Part shown: piece by piece, positions 23,260 through 34,570 of the stretch
Position numbering within the stretch: position 1 is the stretch's first letter
How the letters are laid out: every line of letters starts with the position of its first letter
Origin: Ceratotherium simum simum
Taxonomy: Eukaryota; Chordata; Mammalia; Perissodactyla; Rhinocerotidae
DNA length: 64,000 nucleotides
NCBI RefSeq assembly: GCF_000283155.1
Contig: NW_004454182.1
Span: forward strand, 7,067,569 to 7,131,568
Direction of reading: 5' to 3'
The notes under the pieces: generated by a model
Databases searched by the model: none
What the model saw: only the letters and a program-made list of their open reading frames with translations
What the model was told of the DNA's origin: nothing
Position numbers and translations under genes: made by a program

Positions 23260-23415
23260 AAAGACTGATAAGAAATTGGCTTTCTCTGGAAAGAGGAGCT
23301 GGGAGGCAGGGGTCAGGGGTGTGATGATACTTTCTCTATATATCCCTTTTTTCTATTTGGATTTACTATGTGAATGTATTTTTTGAAATGTTCAAATGAA
23401 TTAAAGTTAAAAAAA
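23260..23415 (+). repeat. L1 LINE 3' end fragment
   Basis: GCTGGGAGGCAGGGGTCAGG, ATACTTTCTCTATATATCCC and ACTATGTGAATGTATTTTTT match a common L1M 3' end, closing with an A-rich tail. Confidence 0.65.
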
Positions 23416-24735
23416 TTTAGAAGTAAAGAGAAGATCAGAAATCCTGCATAAAGGGATATTAATATCATGTTCTTACTTGGGACAACTTATCATTGTAAAA
23501 TTGTTCAGTCTCCCAAAATTAATCTATAAATTTAGTGCAATTCCAATAAAAACCCTAACAAGATTTTTTACACGAATTTGATAAATGAATGCCTAAAATG
23601 TACACAAATAAATAAACCTCCATAAACTAGCTAATTTGAAAAAAAGAGATTCACCTGTCAAATATTAAGACATGGTATCAAGCCAACAAAACTTTAAAGC
23701 AGTGTATTTTGGGTAGGTGACAGACAAAAAGACCAAAGGAACAGAAGAGAGTCAACATACAGAGCCAGGAAGGGTACATGATGGCATGTACATGAAGGCT
23801 GAGTCACACAGAGATGGTATAACAAACCACTGGGGAAATGAAGGATTATTTAATGGATAATGGAAAAATGGTTTCCTTTGTAGAAGAAAAAATAAAATTA
23901 TTAATCCCAGTTGGATTAAAAGTGTGAAGGATTAAAAAAAACCTATGAAAAAGAGGAAAATACCTTTAAAATTTTAGGATGGAAAGATTTCTTAAACAAG
24001 AACTTCAATTCACAAATGGAAATGAGTACACCAAAATTAAGTAGTTTTGTTCAAAGAAGGCACAATGGCAATGTTAACACATAGGTAATGGACCAGGAAG
24101 AGATACTTACAGTATTTAAAACCAATAAAGGGATAAATAGCCACAAAGTCTTTATGCAAATCAGTAAGAAAAAACAGGAAATCTTAAAAAAACAATGGTC
24201 CAAGGCCATGAGTAGGAACTGTCATAAAGAAATTCTCAACCTTGCTAGCAATCAAACCCAAATTGAAACAATGAGGTTTTTTTTTTAATCCAGTAAATTG
24301 GCCAAGATTAGAAAGTTGGATAGTACCAAGTGATGGTGAGGATGTAGGGAAGGAAGAACCAAAATGCATAGCTCATGGGAGTTGTTAATTGGTGTGGCCA
24401 TTTTGGAGATCAATTTGGCAGTATTTAGTGAAAGTGATAAAGTCCACGTGCTATTATCTAGTAATTCCATTCCTAGATACACTCTAGAGAAAATCTTACA
24501 CTGGTTCATAAGGAGACAGATATGTAAGTGTTCACCGGAGTGTTGTTTGTAGTGGCAAAGTTGGAAGCAATTGCTACTACCCAATAATGGGGAATACTAA
24601 ACACTTCTTATCAATTATAAAAATGCTAAATATATTGCAATAGTTAAGTAGTTACAAAAAAGCAAATAGGTGTCACTTTAAGAAAATGATACTTATATAA
24701 AAGTCTAAATGTATACAACAAAGTAAAATGAGTAT
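23416..24735 (+). repeat. L1 LINE, ORF2 3' portion and 3' UTR (decayed)
   Basis: Forward L1 pattern: TTTAGTGCAATTCCAATAAA (ORF2 AIPIK region), CAGACAAAAAGACCAAAGGA, CAAATCAGTAAGAAAAAACA, TTGGTGTGGCCATTTTGGAG, GTGTTGTTTGTAGTGGCAAA. Many stops, so no functional ORF2. Confidence 0.8.
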
Positions 24736-24777
24736 TTGTATTACTAAAATATTCTTTTAGTTTATATCAGGATAATG

Positions 24778-24940
24778 GAAAGACTTTTATTAGAAGCCAA
24801 AATACCTGGCTCTACTATTCAGCAGCTATTTGACCTCAGGCTAGAATCTAGCCTAGATACTTAATCTCTTTAAATCTATTCCTTCATCTGTGAAATGCTG
24901 TCTACTTCAGTGAAGAATACGCGTGAAAATATCTTGTGAA
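24778..24940 (+). repeat. MIR SINE
   Basis: Forward MIR: TACCTGGCTCTACTATTCAG, AGCTATTTGACCTCAGG, TCCTTCATCTGTGAAATG. Confidence 0.75.
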
Positions 24941-25033
24941 ATATAAAATACAAACAAAAATCTAGACTTATTAAAACTATTCTTTTGATGTGAAACAGCA
25001 GCTCTCCTAGTAGTTTTTTAAAAATGGATTTAT

Positions 25034-25272
25034 AAAAACTGAATTTACGGGCGGGCCCCGTGGCTTGGTGGTTGAGTGCGCGCGCTCCGCTGCTGGCGGC
25101 CCAGGTTCGGATCCCGGGCGCGCACCGACGCGCCGCTTCTCCGGCCATGCTGAGGCCGCATCCCACGTGCAGCCGCTGGAGGGATGTGCAGCTATGACAT
25201 GCAGCTATCTGCTGGGGCTTTGGGGGTAAAATAAATATATAAAATAAATAAATAAATAAAAACTGAATTTAC
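25034..25272 (+). mobile_element. Young ERE1-like SINE with 15-bp perfect TSD
   Basis: Insertion 25049-25257: GGGCGGGCCCCGTGGCTTGG, a CpG-dense head, CGGATCCCGGGCGCGCACCG, GCTATGACATGCAGCTATCT, CTGGGGCTTTGGGGGT, then an (ATAA)n A-rich tail. AAAAACTGAATTTAC is duplicated at 25034-25048 and 25258-25272. Many intact CpGs and a perfect duplication point to recent insertion. Feature ends include the duplications. Confidence 0.96.
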
Positions 25273-25689
25273 ACACAACTAAAAGGAAAATACGCTATGC
25301 ATAGAAAAATCTATTTCTCGGTCAATTACTTTCAAACAAGGTAGGAGGTAGAATATATAATATTAGAAGCTTCTGGGGAATTTAAAGATATGAATGACAA
25401 TTTGCTATGAGCAGCCCCTATTTACCCTTTAGAATAAACTCACTACTTCTCTCAGGAGGGAAATGTTCCTAGTTTCAGGATGAGTGTTATTTATCACAGT
25501 ACAAAGTAGCTTGAATTTGGAAAAATTTTAAATGTACTTTAAGTTATTTTAATCAGCCAAAGGGAGGAATGGAATTTAACTTTGTAAATAAAAATATGAT
25601 TCAATGGTCAAAAGGAAAGACATCTGTCTCCAAATTCACTATAAAAATTTTTATAGTTCCATTCTTCAGTAGTTGTTGTTGGTCAGTTA

Positions 25690-27780
25690 GGTGTTAGGTG
25701 GTCAGTGGTATTGTTCAGATCTTAATGTCTATACTGATTTCTTTTTTAATATGTTCTATTAATTCCTGAGAGTGGTGTTAAAATTACCAACTATGATTAT
25801 GGAATTGTCTATTTCTTCCCTTAATTCTGTCCATTTTTCTTCATGTATTTTGAAGCTCTGTTATTGGGTGCATACACCCTTATAATTATCTTTCTGATGT
25901 ACTGACCATTTTAGCATTATCAAATATCCCTCTATATCTCTGATAATTCTCTTTGTCTGGAAATCTACTTTATATGATATATAGCCACTCCAGCCTTCTT
26001 ATGCTTATACTTGGTATATATTTTTTTCTATCCATTTAATTTCAACCTCTCTGTGCTTTTATATTTAAATTGCATCACTGGTAGACAGCATATAATTGAG
26101 TCTTACTTTTTAACGCATCCTGACATTCCTTGCCTTTAATTGGAGTGTTTAGTCTATTTACATTTAATGAATTATTCATATGGATGGATTTAGGTCTATG
26201 ATTTTATTATTTGTTTTGTCTGTCCCATCTGTTTTTTTGCTCCCCTATTATTCCTTTCTTGATCTCTTTGGGATTAATTGAATAATTTTTAGAATTCTAA
26301 TTGATGAATATTAGCAAAACCTCTGAGGGTTTTTTTAGTGATTGCCCTAGGGATTACAATACACATCCTTAACTTTTCAGTGTTTTTAAAGTTAATATTG
26401 TATTACTTCACATAAAATACAAAAACCTTGCACCCTACCCATACCTTTAACCTATAGTTGTCATATGTATCACATCTACATATATGATAAACTCCATTAT
26501 ATAATGTTATAATTTTTGCTTTAAAGTCATACACTTTAAAGAAATTATGAGGTTGGAAAAGCGCCTTTTATAATTACTTTTCTGGTGCTCTTAATTCCTT
26601 CTTGAACATCCAGGTTTCCATCTAGTATTATTTCCCTTCTATCTAAGGAAACTCATTTAACATTTTTTGTAGTACAGGTCTGCTGGTGACAAATTCTCTT
26701 AGTTTTCTTTTAAATGAAAACATCTTTAATTTGCCTTCACTCTTGAAGGGTATTTTCATTTCATTTTATCTTGCAGGATATTTCCAAATAGAGAATTCTG
26801 GGTTGACTTTTTCTTTTAGCACTTTAAAGATGTCATTTCACTTGATTCTTATAAGTCAGTAGTATTTCAAATCTTTGTTCCCCTCATACAATAACATTTT
26901 CTCTGGCTACTTTCAAAATTTTCTTTTTGCTTTTGCTTTTCAGCAGTTTGACTCTGCTGTACCTAGATGTGATTTTCATTATAGCCTGCTTGGGCTTCAA
27001 TGAGCTTCTTGAATCTAGTAATTTGTTTTTCACCAAATTTGGGGAAATATCAGCCATATTTCTTCAAAATTTTTTTATGCCCCATTCTCTCTTTTTCTTC
27101 TGGAACCCTATGTTAGATCTTCTGGTATTATCTTATAGGTCCCTGAGGTACTGTTCATGGTTTTACTTCACAGTATTTTTCCTCTTTCATCTTCAGATTG
27201 AATGCTTTTTATTGACCTACCTTCAAATTCAGACACTTTTTTCTATTATTTCCACTCTGATCTTAAGGCTATCCAGTGAAAATTTTATTCCAGATTATTA
27301 TATTTTTCAGTTCTTGAATTACCTTTTCGTTCTTTTCAAATTTCTTTTCTCTTCTGAGATTTCCTATATTTTCATTCATTATGAGTAAATCTTCTTTTGA
27401 GTTCTTGAGCATATTTATGACAACTACTTTAAAATTCTTGTCTCTAATTCCAATATCTGGTTCATCTTGGGGCCAGTCTCCATTGATTGACTTTTGGGTC
27501 ACATTTTCCTATTTCTCCATATGTCTAGTAATTTTAGACACTATCCTGGACATAGTGAATGATGTACTTTAAGAGATGTTCAGTTCTGATATGTTTCTCT
27601 AAAGAGCAGCAATTTTTTTGTTTCAGCAGGCAGTTAACTTGGCTGAACTCCAACTCTAACTCAGTGCAGTTCCTTTAGCCTTATCTGGGCTTGGAGTCCA
27701 CCCCACATGTGTAGTTTAGGGCTTAGCTAGAGATTTGGGCAGTTTCTACACAGACTATAAGGCTCCCTCTCTGTGGCTCT
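25690..27780 (-). repeat. L1 LINE 5' part with ORF1 and start of ORF2 (decayed)
   Basis: On the minus strand, the piece at 27502-27269 resembles the L1 ORF1 coiled-coil region (MLKNSKEDLLIMNENIGNLR). Further along, EEIMADISPNLVK-like sequence at about 27070-27030 fits the ORF1 RRM region. The ORF2 endonuclease start is seen as a YAPN-containing piece near 25880-25860 and an LNVNGL-equivalent near 26170. The element ends inside the endonuclease domain, so its 3' half is missing. A 153-codon plus-strand frame at 26927-27388 is only its antisense shadow. Confidence 0.8.
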
Positions 27781-27808
27781 CTCCTTTTGGGGATTTCTCC
27801 CCCACTTT

Positions 27809-28156
27809 CCATTGCTGTTTTTTTTTGCGAGGAAAAGTTGGAACCCAACAGCTTAGATCCAAACCCAAAGAGCACTCTTTGATAGATATGGCTCTGAATT
27901 CTTCTTTTTTTGGTGAGGAAGATTAGCCCTGAGCTAACATCTGCTGCCAATCCTCCTCTTTTTGCTGAGGAAGATTGGCCCTGGGCTAACATCTGTGCCC
28001 ATCTTCCTCTACTTTATATGGGATCCCACCACAGCATGGATTGATAAGTGGTGTGTAGGTCTGCACCTGGGATCCAAACCCACGAACCCCGAGGCCTTGA
28101 AGTAGAGCATGTGAACTTAACCACTACCCCACCAGGCCAGCCCCCCATTGCTGTTT
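27809..28156 (-). mobile_element. ERE SINE with extra 78-bp segment inside its TSD (possible 3' transduction)
   Basis: CCATTGCTGTTT at 27809-27820 and 28145-28156 is a perfect 12-bp target duplication. Between the two, read on the plus strand, are T-rich 27821-27826, a 78-bp non-ERE segment (27827-27904), a second T-run (27905-27911) and a full reverse ERE (27912-28144: GAGGAAGATTAGCCCTGAGC ... GGCCAGCCCC). The SINE plus extra DNA therefore inserted as one. The start of the extra segment (GCGAGGAAAAGTTGG) slightly resembles an ERE tail, so a diverged tail is the alternative. Confidence 0.88.
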
Positions 28157-29305
28157 GTTTCAATTGCCTCCTCTTTATTTCATTGGCGAGGGAAGGATTC
28201 CCACTGTACAGTTATGTGAATGGTCTAACACATGACACTGGACAGAGGAGACTGACAGCAGTTTACTAGTCACATATACTCACAGCCTGGGGGAGGACAC
28301 CAAACTCATGCAGGGCTACATGGGGGTTACACTCGGGAACAGAGTAAACGACCAGGCGCTCTGGGAGGTAGGTTTTGTAGTATCAAGAGGATGAGGTAGC
28401 CCCTGGTTCCTGCAGGACGATGTGATTGGTTTGTTTGAATAATTCCACAGGCTTGCAGGGAACTGAAACCTGCTACTCAGGGATAAGCAGGAAATGGTCC
28501 CCAAGACAAGGAAGGTTGTTTGGCTGGGGGACCTTATCCACGGGAGCAGAGTAGGGAAGAGAACTTAGAATTAGGGCATTCAAGACTCTCTTGGTTTTGC
28601 CAGATGTCAAGGCAGTACATGATATTAATTTTAGGCCTTATACCTCACTGTGGTTGCCTGGGACTCCATCCTCCAGTTCTTCAGGCCAGTATGTCTGCAA
28701 GTTTCTAAGTTCAAGTCATCCTACATGACTGGGTACTACAGGTCAAAAGACATAAAAATAGGAAACTCTTGAAGTGACATTTCATTCTTGCAAGTGTTGA
28801 CTTCCCTCCAGAATTTGCCTTCTTTTGCTTGCTCTCTAGTACCTTTTGGTATTTTTTTAATATTTTATCCAGAATTTATAGTTGTTATTTGTGGGAGGGA
28901 GGGTGATCTGATAGGAACTATCTGGCCATTATCAGAAGGAGAACTCTCCAAGTTTATTCTACTCTTTGGATGTAAGCAGTTTAACTAAATAGGTGAAGAA
29001 ATTACCAGATAAGATTTATTGATTATAACAGGAATTGGTGTGGAGTCTTTGGAATGATAATACATGAGAATATTAACTCATAGCTAAAATTAATAACTAT
29101 AGTGCTCATAAAAAATTGTTACACAAAATACTTACATTTTGATTTAGTACAAATTTTGATTCCACACAAATAATTTGGTCAAACTTGTGTTGGACTCAGA
29201 ACTCATCAGAAAAAAATACTTATTTTACATACTGTTAAATTATGTATGGGGGAAATAAACAAAAGCTATTATTTGACAATGTGGTCCCATATTTCTTCTT
29301 AAATA
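28157..29305. other. Unassigned intergenic DNA
   Basis: 28160-28750 has a more balanced composition than its surroundings and could be an old LTR-type repeat, but I cannot name it. 28750-29300 is AT-rich with nothing recognised. Confidence 0.3.
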
Positions 29306-29309
29306 TGCA

Positions 29310-29530
29310 CCATCTTCCATAAACCTTGATTGACTCCTACCAATTTTAATCTTTTATTCTGCCTTGCTTCTGTATTTATTGGTAATTTCCTTTTATTTAT
29401 ACTTATGCCTGTAAGCATTTTCCCAACACTCTATATGTGTTCTTTCCCTATAGAGACTATAAACATCTCCTGGACATGGACCAAAGATTTGACTTAGTTT
29501 AAATCCACACATAGCAGATACTTACATACG
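29310..29530 (+). repeat. Probable L2 LINE 3' fragment
   Basis: TTGATTGACTCCTACCAATT, TATAGAGACTATAAACATCT, CCTGGACATGG and AGCAGATACTT fit a very diverged L2 3' region. Weak assignment. Confidence 0.45.
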
Positions 29531-29637
29531 TTGATTACTCTTTTTTCAGTGAATCCTATCAAGACTCAGATGGACAAACTAGATTTTAAATTTCTTCAGT
29601 ACTTTGTATATGATTGTTTCCTTTAGTGCCCCAGAAG

Positions 29638-29970
29638 TACTCACAGGATTCACTTTTTTTTTTTTTTTTTGTGAGGAAGATCAGCCCTGAGCTAACATCC
29701 ATGCTAATCCTCCTCTTTTTGCTGAGGAAGACTGGCTCTGAGCTAACATCTATTGCCAATCCTCCTCCTTTTTTTTTTCCCAAAGCCCCAGTAGATAGTT
29801 GTATGTCATAGTTGCACATCCTTCTAGTTGCTGTATGTGGGACACGGCCTCAGCATGGCCGGAGAAGCGGGGTGTTGGTGCGCGCCTGGGATCCGAACCC
29901 GGGCCGCCAGTAGCGGAGTGCGTGCACTTAACCGCTAAGCCACGGGGCCGGCCCATACTCACAGGATTCA
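29638..29970 (-). mobile_element. Composite ERE unit, 303 bp, with 15-bp perfect TSD
   Basis: Same architecture as the copy at 20065: poly(T), GTGAGGAAGATCAGCCCTGA, second tail unit, T-run, CAAAGCCCCAGTAGATAGTT, ERE1-type body, GGGGCCGGCCC. TACTCACAGGATTCA is duplicated exactly at 29638-29652 and 29956-29970. Feature ends include the duplications. Confidence 0.96.
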
Positions 29971-29974
29971 ATAG

Positions 29975-31000
29975 CAGGTTATACACATGGTGAAGATTTA
30001 TTACAGCTGTCGACGCAAATAATCCATAATCAATCTATAAATCAAAATTGGGGTGAGTTTGTTATGAGCCTGATCTGAGGACTAGCCCAGGGCCTTCCTT
30101 CCCCAATGAAGGAAGGGCACCAAAGAAGTGGGGTGTACAGAGTGGTTATATACCATCTCAGAACAAAGAGCATACATCACATGTGACAGGAATGTCCCTT
30201 TTACAATTGTCACGAGACGCGTAGCTGGCACAGCAGATCGGTGGTCAGCAGGTCAGTGGTCACAAGGTGAGCACAGCAGGTTGATAATTAATCCTTAGTT
30301 TCCAGGAAGAGATGCTTATCCTTAAAGAAATGATGATATGGGGGGAAGCTACATCCCTATCTTTACGGGCATCATTCTTGTCTTTGGTACATAGTAAATA
30401 TTAAAAGCAGATGTACAATGCATGCTCAACAGGCCAGGTCAGGCCCTTTTGGAAAAACAACGTCAGGCCGAATTAGTTTTACACCATATGGCTTCTTCGT
30501 ATACTCAAATACATCCTATTGTTTTTCATGTATTTATCACAGCAAAGGATAAAGAGCAAAAGCAACAGGAAAAAGATGCATTGGTGAGGTCCACAGAGGT
30601 TCAGCATAGGCTTGCAATGTCTTTTGTCTAAGCTACACAGGAATTCTCTCTCTCTCTCTAGCAGCAAACTACAGGCATGCATGAAATGTCTCTGCCCATG
30701 TAAGCCCATTTGAGTCTCAGGGTCCAAGACTTTTATGGGGGGCTCTTAATGTACACACAGTCTGCTATGCAGTCAGCCATGGCAACTGAAACTCAGGACC
30801 CCAACAATAAAACCAGGTGCACGTTTGTGCAAAGCAACCCGACAAGCCAGTATGGCATGATCCATTGCTCCAGGGGTATATAACAAAATCACCATCACTA
30901 ACATAAAGCACACTGCAAAGGCCAAATTCCCAGGGTTCCCAAGGGTCAATCATGGTTTCCTTGGAGACATGCAAGGAATAAGCAAGCAGAGCTGCACATT
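29975..31000. other. Unassigned stretch, possibly old LTR-type repeat
   Basis: A repetitive feel (GGTCAGCAGGTCAGTGGTCA near 30241), a short CT tract at about 30649-30661 and moderate GC suggest an old LTR element, but no primer-binding site, polypurine tract or retroviral domain was identified. Open frames here are short and unlike any family I know. Confidence 0.25.
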
Positions 31001-32540
31001 AACTTTTTCTGCACAAGAGTCTGTATATCCTGGCTATCACTATTACCAATTCCTGGCTTACTAACAGAAATAATACAAAGCTAATTAAGTCCTGCCATGT
31101 GGGAAGATATTTTTAAGATCACTATATCTCTAAATCATTTCCTCTAGTGTCTCTGCTCTTCCCAACACATTCCCAACCTCCAATTTCTATTGTTGGCTGT
31201 TCTTTACAAACAAGCAGGTTACACATAGGAAGCAGTGTTTATGCTGTTTGTAAGAGGAGGTCTAAGATTGACAGAGCCCAAAGATGTACCCTGCTTTGCC
31301 TCCTGGATTTTCTATTTCACCTAGCCTTGCCACAATTTACTTGTGGCCCAAGCCAAAACCCTAGATGACTTCTCTTCTCCTCCATCCCCTAAATATAGTC
31401 ACTAAACCCCGTTGATATTACCTCCTAGAAATTTCCTGAATCTGTCTTCTTCTTTCCATATGACCTCATTTCCCTGTTAATTGCTCCTTTCTTGTTTTTC
31501 TTCCCTTCTCCCCACGGGGCATTATTCATTACAGCAGAGTTGCCACTCCCATTCTTTCCTAGAAAACAACACACCATATACTGAAGAATAATTTGCTGAA
31601 AAAGATCTCTTAAATGAGGTATTGTAACCACTCAGGTCACTATGTTTAATTGTTTTCTTGTGTGTTATACATCTGCTAATATCTATTTTATTGCAAAATA
31701 AACTAATTTCTATCCCAAATTGAAAAATATGTCCAGTGGGATGGAATCAATTTCTTGGAGTTCTCTGAGCCATGCAACAGAAATAATAATAGCTGCTTTC
31801 GGTACCTCATCCCCTCTGTGCTTATGCTATCTGGGCTCTTCTCCCAATCTTCTTCCTTTCTCAACTGCTGTGTTCAGATTCCTCTTCATTAGACATTTCT
31901 GCTAAATTTCAAACCTATAGAGAAGACCACAGCTTAATAAGAGACTTCAGGGAAGGACTCCTTCCTGGATAGACATATTTCATAGGTCCCCTCTGAGGTT
32001 GCAGGCAGAAGTTATACATGGCATTAACACATAACATCAACTTAAATATGAATTTCCAAACACCTGATTCATAAAAATGACAAAAACTATTCCACCTTAA
32101 TCTAAAATACTCAAGTGAGATCACACAAAAATTAAGAAAGCTCTTAAGTTGAGGACTATACTGAATGAGAAAAAGGTTACATAGAACTTCTCCCAAACTA
32201 CTAAAAAACTTCATAAAAAATGTGTTTATGACCCAAAACTGGCTAGGTTAGTTCCTAAACTGGGAAGTCTTCAAAAGCTTCAAATTTACCAAGTGTAGTA
32301 TTTCTTGGTTTTAATTTTTTGTAATAATATATGTGCAATTAGGATGCTAGTATGCAACGTACAGACATTACTAACAACAGTAGTAGAAAATTTCTCATAA
32401 AAGTGAACTAAATCTAAATATTTCGTGTATCTACTTATGTGCTCCTTTCCTAGTAGGCAGTATACATATGCATTTTTTTTATTCCAGGATGTTCAGAAAG
32501 CTTTTTTACTTCTTTTATATCTAAAAATAAAGTTTAAATT
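31001..32540. other. Intergenic DNA, nothing recognised
   Basis: AT-rich DNA with short frames only; no gene or confident repeat. Confidence 0.35.
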
Positions 32541-32544
32541 TTGT

Positions 32545-32700
32545 TAAAGTAATACATGTATCAAAAAAAATCAAATGTGTACAATGATTATTTGTGAACT
32601 AAGTCTCCCTCCAACTCCAGAACCCAGGACCTAAATCAGAGGCAACTACTGTCAGCAGATATCACTGGATTATTCTTCCAGGAATATTTTACCTGAACAC
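32545..32700 (-). repeat. Probable L1 3' UTR fragment
   Basis: AACTAAGTCTCCCTCCAACT, GAGGCAACTACTGTCAGCAG and ATTCTTCCAGGAATATTTTA follow a common antisense L1M pattern. Confidence 0.55.
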
Positions 32701-33713
32701 AAAAAGTTAGGGGTATTCCAAAGATAACATCACGTAAGAAAGTCACTAGGCTCTTTTGAAATTATTTTTGAATCAACATGCCAATTTTCAAAGATTAGGT
32801 TAGACAGGCTATTAGTCCAACCTTGTATCACAACTGCATTTTTTGTTATGCATAAAAGTATCACAAGTAGTTTCCATACATATAATTTATATACCACGGC
32901 CCCTAAATTTTAATTCTGATGTTGTACCACCACCAGTCATGGCTCAAATAATCACGCCTTTCTCTGATTCTTCTATTTTCCCGTAACAGAAAGCTCCTTG
33001 GCCTCTAATACTTTTCGTACAAATTTTTCCCTGTATCTTTTATATCTTTGTTTTCTTCTCTCTCTAATTGTAGTACTTACTTAGCCAGATACCAGAAGAA
33101 AATATTTCTATTGTCACTTCAGGCACTTCTTCCGTCTTCTCCCTGAAGATGTCATTTCTGTGACCAAAGGATATTATGCTAAAGTATCTGGAATGTACAC
33201 CACAGTTAGAAGCAGCAAGAGAAACTACACCTAGGCTGCAGTTAGACAATGAGGAACACAACCTATGTCTTCTCAAGCAGACAAAGCAATTGACGGCAGT
33301 CTAGAAAAGGAAAGAAAATCAGATAAACTATTTGTATTAAACAAATATTTTCATTTTCAAAGCTTGGGTCTCTTTATTTTATAGAACTGGCACATTTAAA
33401 ATTACTTGAAGCAGCAAAATAAGGTTGAAACACAATTTCCCAGAAATACATATACTGTATAAAGTGAGATATACTGGTTTTCATATATCAAAGAGTCGGA
33501 GAACCTCAATTTATGGAAATAAATTAGATAAGCAATTAAAAAAAATCCGTCAGTCTCAGAAGATAAATCAATATTCACCAAAATGCTGGATTAAATTAAC
33601 CATGTCAAGAGCAATTAATGTAACAATAGCTCCAATAAGGCCTCATTAAATAATCAATTAGAATCATTTAAAAAGAACAAAATGTTTAGCAAAAAGCTCC
33701 TGGCCCGTAACAT
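32701..33713. other. Intergenic DNA, nothing recognised
   Basis: No coding, RNA or repeat signal that I can support. Confidence 0.4.
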
Positions 33714-33932
33714 TAGTTTTATGTTTAATTTTTTTTTTCCCCCTAAAGCCCCAGTAGATAGTTGTACATCACAGCTGCACATCCTTCTAGTCGCTGTATG
33801 TGGGACGCCACCTCAGCATGGCGGGAGAAGTGGTGCGTCGGTGCGCACCAGGGATCCAGGCCCTGGCAGCCAGCAGCGGAGCGCGTGCACTTAACCACTA
33901 AGCCAAGGGGCCGGCCCTAGTTTTATGTTTAA
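33714..33932 (-). mobile_element. ERE1-like SINE with 15-bp perfect TSD
   Basis: Insertion 33729-33917: T-run, CCCTAAAGCCCCAGTAGATA, GCTGCACATCCTTCTAGTCG, CACCTCAGCATGGCGGG, head ending GGGGCCGGCCC. TAGTTTTATGTTTAA is duplicated at 33714-33728 and 33918-33932. Feature ends include the duplications. Confidence 0.96.
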
Positions 33933-34239
33933 AAGACCATGCTTATTTCAGCTAGCACTGAAGTCATAAGGCATTTGCCATTGAAAATAAATGTCTAAAG
34001 GATACATGGTTTCTAGTACTTTTGATTTTGTGATTATTTTGAATATTATTGTTCAGGAAATTCTAATTTTCCTTAGGAGGTCATTTTGTTAAATTTGCTG
34101 CAAGACTTTTCAGAAAAAGTAATTCATAATATCTCCAGTTCTTAATTTTTTTTTTCCCTATGGGGACTTTTCTCCTTTCCAATGATTAACAGCCAGAAAA
34201 TAAGATTAACTAATATTTGTTTTACTCTTAAGTTTTATT

Positions 34240-34318
34240 TCATGAATTGGTGTGTGATCCTGGGCAAGTTACTTAACTTCTCTGGTTCCCCACATTATCA
34301 CTTGTTAAAAGAAGTCGG
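34240..34318 (+). repeat. MIR SINE core fragment
   Basis: GTGTGATCCTGGGCAAGTTA, CTTAACTTCTCTGG: the conserved MIR core, cut off by the following ERE. Confidence 0.75.
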
Positions 34319-34319
34319 T

Positions 34320-34570
34320 CGAGGGCCTGCCCGGTAGTGTAGTGGTTAAGTTCACGCACTCCACTTCAGCAGTCCGGGGTTCGTAGCTTCAGATCCCGGG
34401 CTTGGACCTACACACCACTCATTAAGCCATGCTGTGGCAGGGACCCACATACAAAATAGAGGAAGACTGGCACAGATGTTAGCTCAGGGACAATCTTCCT
34501 CAAGCAAAAAGAGGAAGACTGACAACAGATGTTAGCTCAGGGCCAACCTTCCTTGCCAAAAAAAAAAAAG
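34320..34570 (+). mobile_element. ERE SINE
   Basis: Forward ERE with degraded head GGGCCTGCCCGGTAGTGTAG, TTCAGATCCCGGGC, two GAGGAAGACTG tail units and A(11). It interrupts or abuts a MIR core. Confidence 0.92.

Noticed and set aside
24088..24584. Overlapping frames at 24.1-24.6 kb on both strands
   Set aside because: They fall in decayed L1 ORF2/3' UTR sequence and are not separate genes.
26927..27388. Plus-strand hydrophobic open frame of 153 codons
   Set aside because: It is the antisense of the L1 ORF1 region; its Phe/Leu-rich look comes from the A-rich L1 sense strand.
29975..31000. Possible endogenous retroviral LTR or internal region
   Set aside because: No LTR ends, primer-binding site, polypurine tract or retroviral protein motif could be pointed to, so it is listed just as unassigned sequence.
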